From Rhodosporidiobolus odoratus (lineage: Eukaryota > Basidiomycota > Microbotryomycetes > Sporidiobolales > Sporidiobolaceae): 64,000 bases of DNA. The notes under the pieces are model-generated. The model saw only the letters and a program-made list of their open reading frames with translations, ran no database searches and had not been told where the DNA came from. Shown here one piece after another: positions 23,401 to 33,908 of the stretch. Every line of letters begins with the position of its first letter. The first letter of the stretch is position 1. The stretch is from assembly GCA_034387635.1 (NCBI GenBank), contig JAOANU010000011.1:652501-716500 (forward strand), written 5' to 3'. A program made the position numbers and the translations under genes.

Positions 23401-24330
23401 CAATAGACTTGCCTGCGGCTTGATATCTCGGTGGATAACGTTTTGAGCGCGCAAGAACTGCAGAGCATCAACTGCGAAAGTCGAGTTAAGTGTGTCAGTC
23501 GGAGTCACACGACTAGCGAAAGGACGGGAACACGCACCGAGCTGCCCCAGGAAACACCTCACTATTGTCTCATTCAAGCCTCCCTCTTTCGGATGAGGGT
23601 ATAGTACCTTGGCTGGGTCGAGCTCCTTTCGCCGAGTGTCCGGCAGGAGACCCTGATTCGAAGCGGTCAAGGAGGGGAGGTCGCCCCGTTTGCGGATGTA
23701 AATGGATAGGTCGCCCGCCGAGCAGAAGTCCATGATGAGGTAGATGTGCGTGTCGGTTTTCTGCACATCAGTTACCAGGGTTAACGCGCGATCTCCGGGA
23801 GGTCCGCTGCTGCCGAGGAGAAAAGGAGAAGCACAGCGGCTGGAAAGGCCAGTTAGGCTCACCAGGCAGTCCTTCAGCTCGACAATGTTGCGGTGGGTGA
23901 TACGCTTGAGAATGGAGATCTCGGATTCGAGGTTCTCCAGCAGTTTGGTAGTCAGCTTGCTTCGGATGACTGACTTGATGGCCACAGCCGCGCGATTATC
24001 CTGGTGAGACGCATCGGTCAGTGTACTCTGAAGTATGCTGATGAAGATAGTTGAGCGCGATAAGGCCGCGCGGTCCGTTGTCAAGCGGACAAGGGGACGG
24101 AGGATGGGGATGAGACCTGAGATGATCCAACTCACGTATCGTTCTCCCCTGTAAACGGTCGCAAAGGACCCCCTGCCAATCTCCTCTGCGATCAAGTAGG
24201 GCCCTATTCGGTCTTCGTCGTCCTGAGCGTGTCCCCTCCCGGCGCTGACTCCCCTCGAGGTTCCCCCACTTCCGCTTGCGCTCCGGTCATGTCGAGTTGA
24301 AGGCTGATCGTGTGGTCGTGAGTTGGGCAT
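20420..24330 (-). CDS. ATG1: Autophagy-initiating serine/threonine kinase ATG1
   Basis: This is the catalytic subunit of the Atg1/ULK complex that starts autophagosome formation. The start is ATG 24330-24328 ([15 protein letters not shown]). The kinase domain begins at once: [19 protein letters not shown] (glycine loop), AVAIKSVIR (ATP lysine), [44 protein letters not shown] (catalytic loop), [11 protein letters not shown] and [13 protein letters not shown] long Ser/Pro-rich disordered linker follows. The C-terminal helical region ([45 protein letters not shown]) matches the tandem MIT-type domain that binds Atg13. The stop is TGA 20422-20420. About ten introns split the gene. The one inside the catalytic loop (after KPQ) has a GC donor, CAG|GCAAGT, near 23414. 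Length is about 900-1000 residues. Confidence 0.93.
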
Positions 24331-24935
24331 GTGCCCTGATATTCTGTGCTCCTTCTGCTGATGAAAAGCGGGTCTGTTCTAGAGGAAGTGGCGGGAGGGA
24401 AAGCAAGAGTGGTTGGATGAAAGGGAAGGAGAGTAAGAGAGGGGAGTCAGGATGAGATAGGAGGTCGCTGGGCTGGCAGAGGGGTCTATAGCTGAGTATC
24501 GACCGGTTGAGTGTAGCTTGGACTAGTCTGATAGAGGTGCCCGAGTCAAGCCGATCACTCTCCCGACGAGCGACCTGATGGAGATGAGGTGAGAAGTTTG
24601 AAAATCGACCAGGCACATCCATATCATGATGAAGCTCGCTACGATTGTAGAGTCGCGTAGGATTCTGTGTAGCATTCTTCTTTCATCCATAAAGTGCCGA
24701 ACGGAAAAAAGGGAATAGTTGGTGTCGCGGGCAGAACCTGCGGCTCCGCCCACCTCGCCTCGTCTGATCCTCGGCGGATCAAGTCGCCGTCTTTGACAAC
24801 CCTGACGCTCAGAGCGTGCCAGCAACGCTTCAGGACGCGCAGTCGAAGCGAAGAAAAGCAGACCTGATCCTTCTCATCTTTTGACATGAACGCGAATATG
24901 AATACCACTGCTTTCTAAATTCTGTAAGGTTGACC
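24331..24935. other. Intergenic stretch between DLD1 stop and ATG1 start
   Basis: This holds the 3' flank of DLD1 and the ATG1 promoter and leader. The bases just upstream of the ATG1 start are rich in CTCC/TCTC on the coding strand, as in other leaders in this window. No coding stretch with bias or motifs was found. Confidence 0.45.
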
Positions 24936-27815
24936 CTAGTGTGCATGCGAATGTGAAGCCCCGAGCGCGATATTGCCATCCTTGTCCGGGATCAGCTTGC
25001 CGGGGTTCTGCGTAGGCGCGAAGGAGAAAAGGGGAGAGAGTGATCATCAAACTCGTAGTGGACGAGCAAGGACGCAGACAAGGCCGCCCCTCTTTTCCAA
25101 GACTACAACTGCGCGGGCACGAGGAAAGGCTGCGTACCATAATGTTCTGCGGGTCGAGAGTCTTCTTGATCGACCTCAGCAACTCGACAGTTCCCGCTCC
25201 AAGCTCGTTCTCCACATACATCCTCTTACCGATTCCCACGCCATGTTCGCCTGTGGCCGTACCATCCATCCGCTGAGCCCGATGGACCATGTTGTGGACA
25301 ACCTTTTCGACCTTCTTCAGCTCGTCGTCGGTCTTGAAGAGGAGAAGAGCGTGGAAGTTCCCGTCGCCGGCATGGGAGACGATTGGACCGTTGATGCCTT
25401 CGGCGTCAATTTCGGCCTGTTCGCGAGGAACAATGAGTGCCCGTTCTTCGCGACCAGGAGTATGAAAAACAGCGATAGAGGAAAAGCGGGCGCACCTTCG
25501 TCTCGGCAATCAACTCAGGGAAGCGGGACAAAGGCACGCAGACGTCAGTGACCCAGCATTTGGCGCCAGGATCTGACTCTAAGGCAGACCAGAGAGCAAT
25601 CTGCAAGGAATATGCGCCGCGAAGGTTAACCACCTTTTCCTCGGGTCCTCAGGAGCACCGACCGAGGTGTAAGAAATGACATGCGGACCCTCAGAACTGA
25701 AAGCGGATGTGAGCAACGCCAAGCGCACCTTGCGAGAGTACCAGATGTCTGCCGCCTCAGCCTCGTTCTTGGCGAAAGTGAAGCCTGAACCTTGATTCTT
25801 CTGAGTGATCGTCTCTGCGGTTGCGATGGTGAGTGTCAGTGCAGAACCTGGGCCTGCACATGCCTTGTCAGACCTGAAGGAGGACGAACTTGTTCGTGCG
25901 ATGTCGAGTTTCATTTGTTCCTGTGTGCCGCTGAATTTGAGGAACAAGCTAACAACGGCCAGTGCGGGTCAGCTCGACGTTCTCCGTGCCTCACGGTGAA
26001 TCAAAGAATGGTGAGAAGGCGCACTCACCTAGGTTTTTCGGGCCATGTCCGTCCCTTTCCATCCCCTCCTTGCGTCTGCTTGTTTGTCGCTTTGACCATC
26101 ACTTCGTCTGCGAGGCCAATCAAGCATCAGTCCCCTACCACTCCCAGTTTCATGCAATGCAAAGAGGAATAACGGAAGAGATGCGCGAAGAAGCACACGC
26201 CAGAAGAGTGCCACAGGACGAGGAGAGCGGACGGGGTGATGATGGGACATACCGAGCAACTCGATGCACGCCAAACTCACACCCTGCTGCACCAGATCCC
26301 TCGCTGCGGCCGCTGCTGCCGCGATCGAGGGGAAGGAAGAGACCGCGACAGTCGAAGGAAGGAGGGGTGCGAGTTTAAGTGTCGCTTCTGTCACGATGCC
26401 GAGGGTTCCTTCGGCACCAATGAAGAGACGAGAAAGATCTGGCCCGACGGAAGACTTTCTGCTCACGCGAGATAGAGTAAAAGTGAGTACTGGCGCATAT
26501 GACTATGAAGGCGAGAGCGAATTGTGGGAGCAAACGACGGTAGGTTGGAGAGTGGAAGAAGGGCGCAGGGTAAAGGAGAGAAGCGGACTTTGCTCGCTGT
26601 CGGGTCTTGATCACTTCGCCGCTGGGAAGAACAACGGTCAAGCTGCATAAGCAGCCAGCGTCAGTGTCATAGCGATCTTGTGGAAGTGAATCCTGAAGCA
26701 GATCAAGGGTGAACGCGACGCACTTCAGCACGTTATCCCTCATCGTGCCATAGCGCACAGCATTCGTGCCAGATGCACCGGTACCAATCATGCCTCCAAT
26801 CTGAGCGCCCCTGTGACGGCACGAAGGCAAGAGGTAAGTACGAGACAGGCAGTGACCGATGAATGCGTACACAGGAGAGTAGCTCACGGTGCTGGGTCTA
26901 CGGGGAAGAAGAGCGGAATCCCTCGTTCCTTGAGTTCCTCGTTGAGGGCATCGTACGACACGCCGCTATATGGGAAGCAAGCATTCAGACTCATGCAGTC
27001 AGGAAGGGAGAAGGCACAGGAACCCACGGCTGAACCACAGCGTCGAGGTCATCCTTGTTGATCTCCAGGATGTTGTTCATGTTTTCGGCAAAGTCAAGCA
27101 CGAGTGCAAGCCCGGGAACCAGATCATCCAGCTCAACCTGCTCGCCTTTCTTAATCTTCTCCTGAGCCACCTTCTCATTAGGGTTGTTCGGGTAGCCGAG
27201 CGCGGTCGTATGGCCTTCGAGGGAGGTACCGGCGCAGTAAGGGATGAGGGGGATGTTGTATTTTAAAGCGGTTTTGACGATCTTTACGACGTCTTCAGTG
27301 GAGGTCGGGTAGATGACAGCACCGGGGATACCAGTCGGACCGTGCGCAGCTGTGGAGATAGAGCTTAAGCATGAGGTGCGTGAATGGCGAGTAAACAAGG
27401 GCTTACCCCAGTCATTCCAGCCTTTTGCAACAAGCGAATCTCGATCTTCGGCAACACCGTCTTCTGGCAGCCATTCCTTGAGCTCCGCTAGGGCCTTGCG
27501 GAAACCCTCTTCCGTAGGATCCTTATGCAAGACGTCCGCCTTGCCGCTCGCAGCTGCCGCGCCTTCCCGACGACCCAGGGCAAAGGTCAGACTGCCGGTG
27601 AGGGTCGCGAGGAGAACAGCGGTAAGGGTGGAGTGGCGCTGTTTCGGTGCGGTAAGTCGAGGTCTTGGAGTAGGCTTTGGACCTTGGGGCGTCACGCGAG
27701 TCGCTAAGGGGTGTTGCCTAGTCGAAAGGGTGCGAGTTGAGGTGGACGAGCAGGACGAAGAGGACGGCGCGCGACTTGCGGCTTTAGCCAGGACGACAGA
27801 TCGTCGGATCAGCAT
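24936..27815 (-). CDS. DLD1: Mitochondrial D-lactate dehydrogenase (cytochrome c type)
   Basis: The enzyme is an FAD-dependent oxidase of D-lactate to pyruvate, passing electrons to cytochrome c at the mitochondrial inner membrane. The chosen start is ATG 27815 (MLIRRSVVLAKAASRAP), a typical basic, Ser/Ala-rich presequence. An in-frame ATG at 27842 would add nine residues. A hydrophobic anchor follows (LTAVLLATLTGSLTFALG). The FAD (PCMH) domain contains PTGIPGAVIYPTSTEDVVKI, LIPYCAGTSLEGHT and QIGGMIGTGASGTNAVRYGT, with RLFIGAEGTLGIVTEATLKL after it. The C-terminal FAD-oxidase domain has INGPIVSHAGDGNFHALLLF and GTATGEHGVGIGKR, ending NPGKLIPDKDGNI...HSHAH at TAG 24938-24936. Around ten introns split the gene. 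Length is near 600 residues, as in yeast Dld1. Confidence 0.92.
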
Positions 27816-28109
27816 AGCTTTGGGCGTAGCGACGTGAATCAAGGGTGACAGCGAGAAGAGCAGCAGCTACCGGCGTCTTTCGGAGATGATCCCCACAGTC
27901 GTGATTTCTTATCACCTTACGTCTTGACTTGGCTCCGCACTGACTGACAACGTGCGGTCGAGATGCTAGCGACAAGCGCACCCCGCAGGCGCAACTCTCA
28001 TAGCTATCGCGCGCTTCAGTTCTCAAAGCGGAACGAGGCTAGGACGCTTTGCCGCATTGCCTCGAGGTAGGACGAGTCAGGTATAGTACTACAGAGCGCT
28101 ATGCTACAG

Positions 28110-29403
28110 CTAGAAAGTGCGTCCCAATCGCGACATAGTCTCCTGCCCCGACCGCCCTGAACCGTCCTTTCCTTCTTCTCCTTCGTCTCCTCCTCTTCCT
28201 GTCCAGTCTGCTACCCCGCTTCCTCCGTACGAAGCCCTCCTCACCTCTCGTCCGTACACTTCGTGCCCGCCCATCCCGCCATACTGTCCCTTCTCATCCT
28301 CGTCCTCCTCGCTCAGCGTTTCCTCCGTCCCGCGCCGTAAAGGCCATTGCGCCTCCTCGTCCGCCTCATGGATACCATCACCGTGTCTTCGCTTCTGCGA
28401 CAACCTCGGTACCCTCCGTCTCCCATCGCTTATGCTGTAACCCATCGCCGTCCGTCTCCGTTGTTCAGGATCCTTGCCCAACTCGGCAACACTGGCCACT
28501 GCGGCGGTGACGAGGCCGAAACCGCACCAACCAAAGGCCGCGACCAGAGTGATGAGGATAACGACGACCTGTAGGGTAGCCGAGGCTCCCCAGATCTGTC
28601 AACGGGAGGAAATGAGCCCGATTATTGCCATGCGTGGGAGAATGGGAGTTAAAGCGTACACCAAGCATCGCCTTCCGCACAAGCTCGCTGTCGCACTTGA
28701 TGTATTTGAGAAGATCCACTTCTACACCGAGGTGGATGGCTGTGGTCCCGGCGCCGTTGCTGTGCGGTCGAAATATAGTCAACGCCGGGCAGAAAAAGCG
28801 AAAAGTTGTGCCAAGTCTTGCCAGATGAGAGTTTGCGACCCTGTCGACGCCCATACAACGTAGCATGTGATGTTACTCGCCACGGGCAACTGATTCGACG
28901 GTAAAGCATGGTGAATTGAGCGGGCAAATTAGTCAATCGAAGAACTGCAAGAACAGAACGAGCGGTTGAAGACGCACGAGGGTGAGGAGACCCAGGCATT
29001 TGCCCTTGCATAGCAGCAGTAAAGAGAAGCAACAGAAGGCGGCCACGCTTGTACAGGCGCCGACCACAACGGCTATGCCCGGAACCGACTTGAGGAAATT
29101 CATAGATTTGAGCGACGGCGAGATGTAGTACTGTCAGCACGATGCATGTTAGCGCTAGGTAGACGATGAATCGACTGAACCAACCGACGAAGGTACAGGC
29201 GATGATACTAGCCAGAAGCAGGAGGTTGAGGCCCCTGAGAGTCTGCGGGCGCTATGAAGGTCAGTACCGGCGCGGTCGAGGCACGTATATGTACATACTT
29301 TTACAATCATGTGACTGGGCATATCATGGAGGTGATTGGACGGACGGGCTTGAAAGACGACGGAGAGACCGCCAGAACCGTTCGGGGAGGAGGACGACGG
29401 CAT
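28110..29403 (-). CDS. Four-helix membrane protein, tandem paralogue A
   Basis: The start is ATG 29403 (MPSSSSPNGSGGL). Joined exons give about four membrane helices: TLRGLNLLLLASIIACTF; VPGIAVVVGACTSVAAFCCF and the adjoining SLLLLC; NITCYVVWAS; and SATLQVVVILITLVAAFGW. Before the last helix is the loop LLKYIKCDSELVRKAML. A polar, acidic and Gly-rich cytoplasmic-type tail stops at TAG 28112-28110. Helix order, intron positions and the loop with a single Cys are shared with the two genes at 29661-30906 and 32312-33532, so the three are tandem paralogues. Copy A is the most diverged and lacks the WMK motif of the other two. The fold resembles MARVEL-type four-helix proteins (inference). No function can be named. 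Confidence 0.65.
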
Positions 29404-29660
29404 GTCCGCGGACCGAAAGGAGGCGAAAGAGAAAGGCAGCAAGGCCCCCAGTCACAGGTTAGCCTTCGGGCCCAAAATCGGTCACGCTTCGCCGGGCAAG
29501 TCATAACAGCAAGCGACCACGATCCTGTTGTGAGCGAGCGTGCGAGTTGAGAAGGCCAAAAATAGAACGAGCTACTAGTGGTTCGTTAAATTCCATTGCG
29601 TGTCCAACTCCCGGTCGTACGCAGGGGTGTGCATCACCATAACCGCCACTTTCTCCGATC

Positions 29661-30906
29661 TCAGAACCCGCCCCCACCCATACCCCTCTGCGGCCTCCCC
29701 CCACCCTCCAACCTCCCCATATCCTCATCCGACAAACTCGCCCCGCCGCCCCCACTCAGCGACACCGACGTCCTCCTACTCCTCCCCATCCCACTCTGCT
29801 TCTCAAAATCACTGTACCCTCCAGCGTCGTCCGAGTCGCTTTCCATTCCTCGACCTGTGCCAATAGAGCGTTTTTCATGTCGGAGAGGAAGGGCGGCTTC
29901 TTCGTCACTTGCTGGGTCTCTCGAGCGGCGAGAACGACGGCTTGACATCTTTGGTCGGTGCTTGCGGGTACGACCGAGTGAACGCGCGGCGGCGGTCGAG
30001 GCGAATGGACCGGTGGTGGACTGGGTACCGGTAGAGGCTGTGGTCGTTGGGTGCAGGCCTCGTTTCCCCAGGGCTTGAGAGGCCGAGGAACCCCCGGAGT
30101 TGGCGGCTGTGCCAGCGACGGCAAGCTGGAGCACTCCAGAGACGATCATGAGCTGCGGACAGCGGCAGGACGAGTCAGATGTGGGCATTCAGGTTGGTTG
30201 GGCGACAGAAGGAAATGAACGACGCACTCCCCAGAGCACATACTTCATCCACGAGGCGTCGCAGTTGATGTACTTCGAGGCGCTCTCGGCGGCCCCGGCC
30301 TCGCCTGCGGCGGACGTTGCGGCATCGCTGATAGGGAGAAGCAATAGCATCAGCAAAGTCATATCAGCAGATGCGGTCCGCGGTGCTTGGAAGCTAAGCC
30401 GGCACAGGAAGGGAGAAGGTACACGTACCAGACAAAGCCAGTTGTTCCCTTGAAGCCCCAGATCCCGTAGCAGACGCAGTCAACTATAGATGTGAGCTAG
30501 ACAGACGAAACAAAGGAAGGAACGGGTCAGCTCTTGCACTGGATGCCTTGCAGGCGCGAGCAGAGGCCGGAGGAAAACCGAAGGCTGTAGGGAGCCCCGT
30601 CTCACCATGGCAATCCCACCCAGGATCTGAGTACCTATGCCGAAGAGTATGACGAGGAACAGTCCCCAGGAAACGACAGACGAGGCAGCTCCAACGGTTT
30701 GCGACATTGCGGCAACATCCGTTGAGAATTCAAAGTTGCGGATCGACGGCCACATGTAGAACTGCGCAAGAAAAGGCATGGTAAGCCGGCAGTGAACTCG
30801 GGAGAGGAGGTTGAACTTGGAAGAAGGGAGAACTCGCAGCTGTACATCCCGCCACCGCTGCGAGGAGGACCAAGTTGATGATCTCAAGGATTGGTGATGG
30901 CCCCAT
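29661..30906 (-). CDS. Four-helix membrane protein, tandem paralogue B
   Basis: The start is ATG 30906 (MGPSPILEIINLVLLAA). The helices are EIINLVLLAAVAGCTA, VSWGLFLVILFGIGTQILGG, SIVDCVCYGIWGFKGT and VLWGLMIVSGVLQLAVAGT. The loop before the last helix reads YINCDASWMKYVLW. The tail is Ser/Gly/Arg-rich with acidic patches and ends at TGA 29663-29661. Splice joins are clear: IAM|LTSIVDC, GFVW|SDAAT and VLWG|LMIVSG. The first intron must use a GC donor (ACAGCT|GCGAGT) to keep the frame that matches paralogue A. Membrane topology suggests both ends inside. It is probably an integral plasma-membrane or endomembrane protein. The role is unknown. Confidence 0.68.
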
Positions 30907-31533
30907 GATTGTCCAAAGTCCCTATTCGTGCGTCGGGGTGACCAGTAGTGAACGGCGGTACTGGGCTGGGCGGTGTTTGCGGTGGTCGCTTGAAATCGCT
31001 GGCGCAGGCGGCGGTGCGGGCAAGAGGGAAGAGCAGTACGAACTCGCTGAGCAGCTGTACTCGAGTGCGCGCGTGGTGGAGAGAGACGACCAAGGTCCGC
31101 CGTTCGTTGAGGAGAGAGGTTGCGGGGTGTCCGCGGCGAGGGGGCGCTGACATTGCCAAAGTGATGGTTAGTTAGCGGACAGCTTCCTCCTGTGCACGTC
31201 AGAGCTTGGCACCGGCGGCCTCTGAGCAGTCTTTGACCGCCAAAGCCGTCGCAGGCGTCAGAGAAAGGGACGACGCGATCCCTGCGGAAAAGATGAAAGA
31301 ACGACAAGAAGCGGAAACAGTCAGACGAGGCGGCGTTGCCAGGTTGAGCCTCGCAACAAAGGCTCTGTGTCAGCTGTACAAGCCGATGATTCCGGTAGAG
31401 CGCAGAAAGCGATAGAGGAAGCGGTACATGAGGCTTTTCTGCCTCGAAGTCGACCTTCTCAAATCCGGATTGCACTGTACAGAGTATCTTCAAGCACTTC
31501 CTTGCCACGTTTGCCTTCGCTAGCTTCGTTCAG
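30907..31533. other. Intergenic stretch upstream of paralogue B
   Basis: This holds the promoter and leader of paralogue B and the 3' flank of the small gene at 31534. Several overlapping open frames are present on both strands without motifs. No RNA gene recognised. Confidence 0.4.
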
Positions 31534-32128
31534 TCAGCTTTGCCTCCGAGCGTGAGCCTGGCGAGCAAGGTCAGCCCGGCCCGAGGCGATGGAGAAATGA
31601 GAATGACCAACTTGATCCTCTCCTCGAGTTCCTCCTGCTCCTTCGTACCGTGAGCGAGGTGAACATGACGGTGGACGGGCGAGTCACCCTCGGCGTGGGC
31701 GGCCTCGAAGGAGGTGCCGTCGGAAAGGGTCGAGGCGCCTTTGTCGGATCCTTCCTGCTTCGTGGTAGAGGTAGACTGCTCGGCGAGGGGCTGCGAGCAA
31801 ATGGCTTTAATGGAGCAAGGACTCAGAGGAAGCTGGAGGAGAACGTACGTCGACGTTACCGCTGGGGTTGACCCTGGGCTTGTGAGAGTTGACGGCCTTG
31901 GCAGCGGCGTCAAAGTCGGGAGTGTCGGCAGACCTGCGGGATGGACAAGGTGTTAGTCCAGCTATCGCAGGAGTTCACTCGAGCGGTCTCCACGGTACTC
32001 GGCACTGCTTGTGCTTGCAGTTGAACGCCTGCCGCGTTCGGCTATGAGTTGACGGAGTTTCCCCACTTTACCTCCTTTCTGACTTCAGACCAGCGAAGCG
32101 GTGTTAAGGATGGAAGGGGAACGCACAT
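31534..32128 (-). CDS. Small soluble protein of about 100 residues, unknown function
   Basis: The gene model starts with ATG 32128-32126 followed directly by a GTGCGT donor, so the start codon alone forms the first coding exon end. The next exon gives SERRSADTPDFDAAAKAVNS. Further exons give PRVNPSGNVDPLAEQ, a Ser/Thr/Lys part, and GTSFEAAHAEGDSPVHRHVH. The end is GTKEQEELEERIK|LAHARRQS with stop TGA 31536-31534. The last intron (about 50 nt) has a CTGAC branch site and CCAG acceptor; reading through it would add a less likely hydrophobic tail. The protein is hydrophilic with a His-rich patch (HRHVHLAH). It sits between membrane paralogues B and C but is unrelated to them. Confidence 0.6.
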
Positions 32129-32311
32129 GGTATCGAGTTGTATGTACTGAAAGTGTTGCAGGCGAGAATGAGTAGAGAGTGTGAGGGAGAAGGGAAAGAG
32201 AAAGCGAACGACGCCTCGACGTCAGGTGCTCCCGTTGCACGAACCTATCTAGACCAACGAACAACGTCTCTAACCACTGTTCTCTACACACGTGGACCAT
32301 GCTCTCAGGTA

Positions 32312-33532
32312 CTACATCCCTCGCTGTGAAGACATCGAACTCCGCCTCTGCATCCTCGGAGTCATCTCTATCCCTTCCTCCTCCTCACTATTTCCCGCTC
32401 CTCCTCCTCCTGCGTACCCACTCTCCGACATTCTCTTCTGACTCCTCCCTGCCCCCCTTCCTCCTCCGCTAGTCCTAACCGGAGCATAAGCCTGCTCCTC
32501 GTCTCCACTACTCCCCGCCCCTCCCAATCCCATGATCCCCCTCTTCTGTTGCGGCTGTTGACCCTTCCCGCTGCCAGTACCAACCTTCTCCTCCTCATCC
32601 TGACTATCCTCTTCATCACTCCCACTACTCCAAACCTCATTCCCATACCCTCCATACCCTCCCGCCCCAGTTGCTCGACGTGGCCCGCGGGAGGATGAAC
32701 CCATCCTCGTCCCGAGAGAACGCGAGAATCCACCTGCACCGCCGTCACCCATTGCGTACCAATGGAGGAGTTGGAGGGCACCGCAGATAAAGTAGAGCTG
32801 CATGCGAGTGAGGGAGGGAGGGAGCGAATGAGGGGTTGGATCCTGGTTTTTTGTGTGCATGGCTAAGGAAGGAAGAGGGCGACGCACGATGTAGAAGATG
32901 TACTTCATCCAGCTGTCGTTACAAAACGAGACGTAGGTTTCGACAGCATTGCTGTTTGAATCACACTCTCCTAGTCAGTAGGGTCGCCCTAAGTTTCCCA
33001 CGAGGCGGGAGATAAGGAGAGCAACGCACCACACGATAGCGCCGTTACCTTGTGTGCAAACGAGGACATAGGTTCCGCAGCAGCCGATGGTGCAAGCCTA
33101 GTCCAAAGAGAAGCCACATACAACCGTGTCTCAGTATGCAAAAGAGGAGAAGAGGGAAACAAAAAAAAAGAAGCGAAAGGTTCGCGACGCACCAACGAAG
33201 CCCACCTAACCCAGTTAGGACACATAGATCCCCATTTCATCCAAGCCATCAAGACAAAGTTGACAATAGTAAAGACCATGGCGCCCAGGGTTGCCGAACC
33301 GGCGAGAACGTCGGAAAAGAGGCCGGACAGGGATTTCGCAAAGATGCCGAAGCTACGGAGGAGGGGAGTGGGGAGTTGAGTATCAGGCAGTGTTATAGGT
33401 GTCATGTCAGGGATGGGGAGACGAGGGATGAAGGGGAGGGCAGACTCACACGAAGGACAGGGAGAAGAGACCCAGAAAGATTAGGTTGGCAATGGTGATC
33501 CAGGTCGGATCGTTGACGATACCGCAGAACAT
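32312..33532 (-). CDS. Four-helix membrane protein, tandem paralogue C
   Basis: The start is ATG 33532-33530 (MFCGIVNDPTWITIAN). The helices are ITIANLIFLGLFSLSF, ATLGAMVFTIVNFVLMAWM, ACTIGCCGTYVLVCTQG and LYFICGALQLLHWYAM. The loop before the last helix, SFCNDSWMKYIFYI, matches CDASWMKYVLW of paralogue B. Introns sit at the same places as in A and B (after the first helix, before ACTIGCC, after IVW, after the WMK loop). The long tail is Gly/Ser-rich with acidic clusters (SGSDEEDSQDEEE) and ends RGM at a TAG near 32312. Function unknown. Confidence 0.68.
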
Positions 33533-33908
33533 GATGAGCGTCTTCTTATTGGTATCAACAGCGAAGGTTGAAGCAGTAACAGGAGGAAACGGAAGCGGAA
33601 GAGGGGGACCGCGGACAATCCGGAGCAAATTGAGGGGAGGTGAGAAAGTCGGCGAAAGGGCGGTGTCGCCAACGCCTTACTAACACCCGGCGCAAGTTGT
33701 GGTTGACGAGACGGCGAGAAGCTGCTGGGTCAGAGGTCAAGCAGTCGAGCCAGGGCTACTCTCGGAATGAGTTGCGCTGCGTGGAGAAAACGCAGTCGAA
33801 GCTTTACACGAGAACGACAACAAGAGGAACTGCGAGACGAAGCGAGGAGGCAAAGCCCCGGAGACAAGCGGTGATGAGGCAGAGACGAGGTAAAGGTGAG
33901 GAGAAATG
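33533..33908. other. Intergenic stretch between ATG6 stop and paralogue C start
   Basis: This contains the ATG6 3' flank and the paralogue C promoter and leader. On the coding strand it is rich in TTCCG/CTCC words. No gene seen. Confidence 0.45.
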
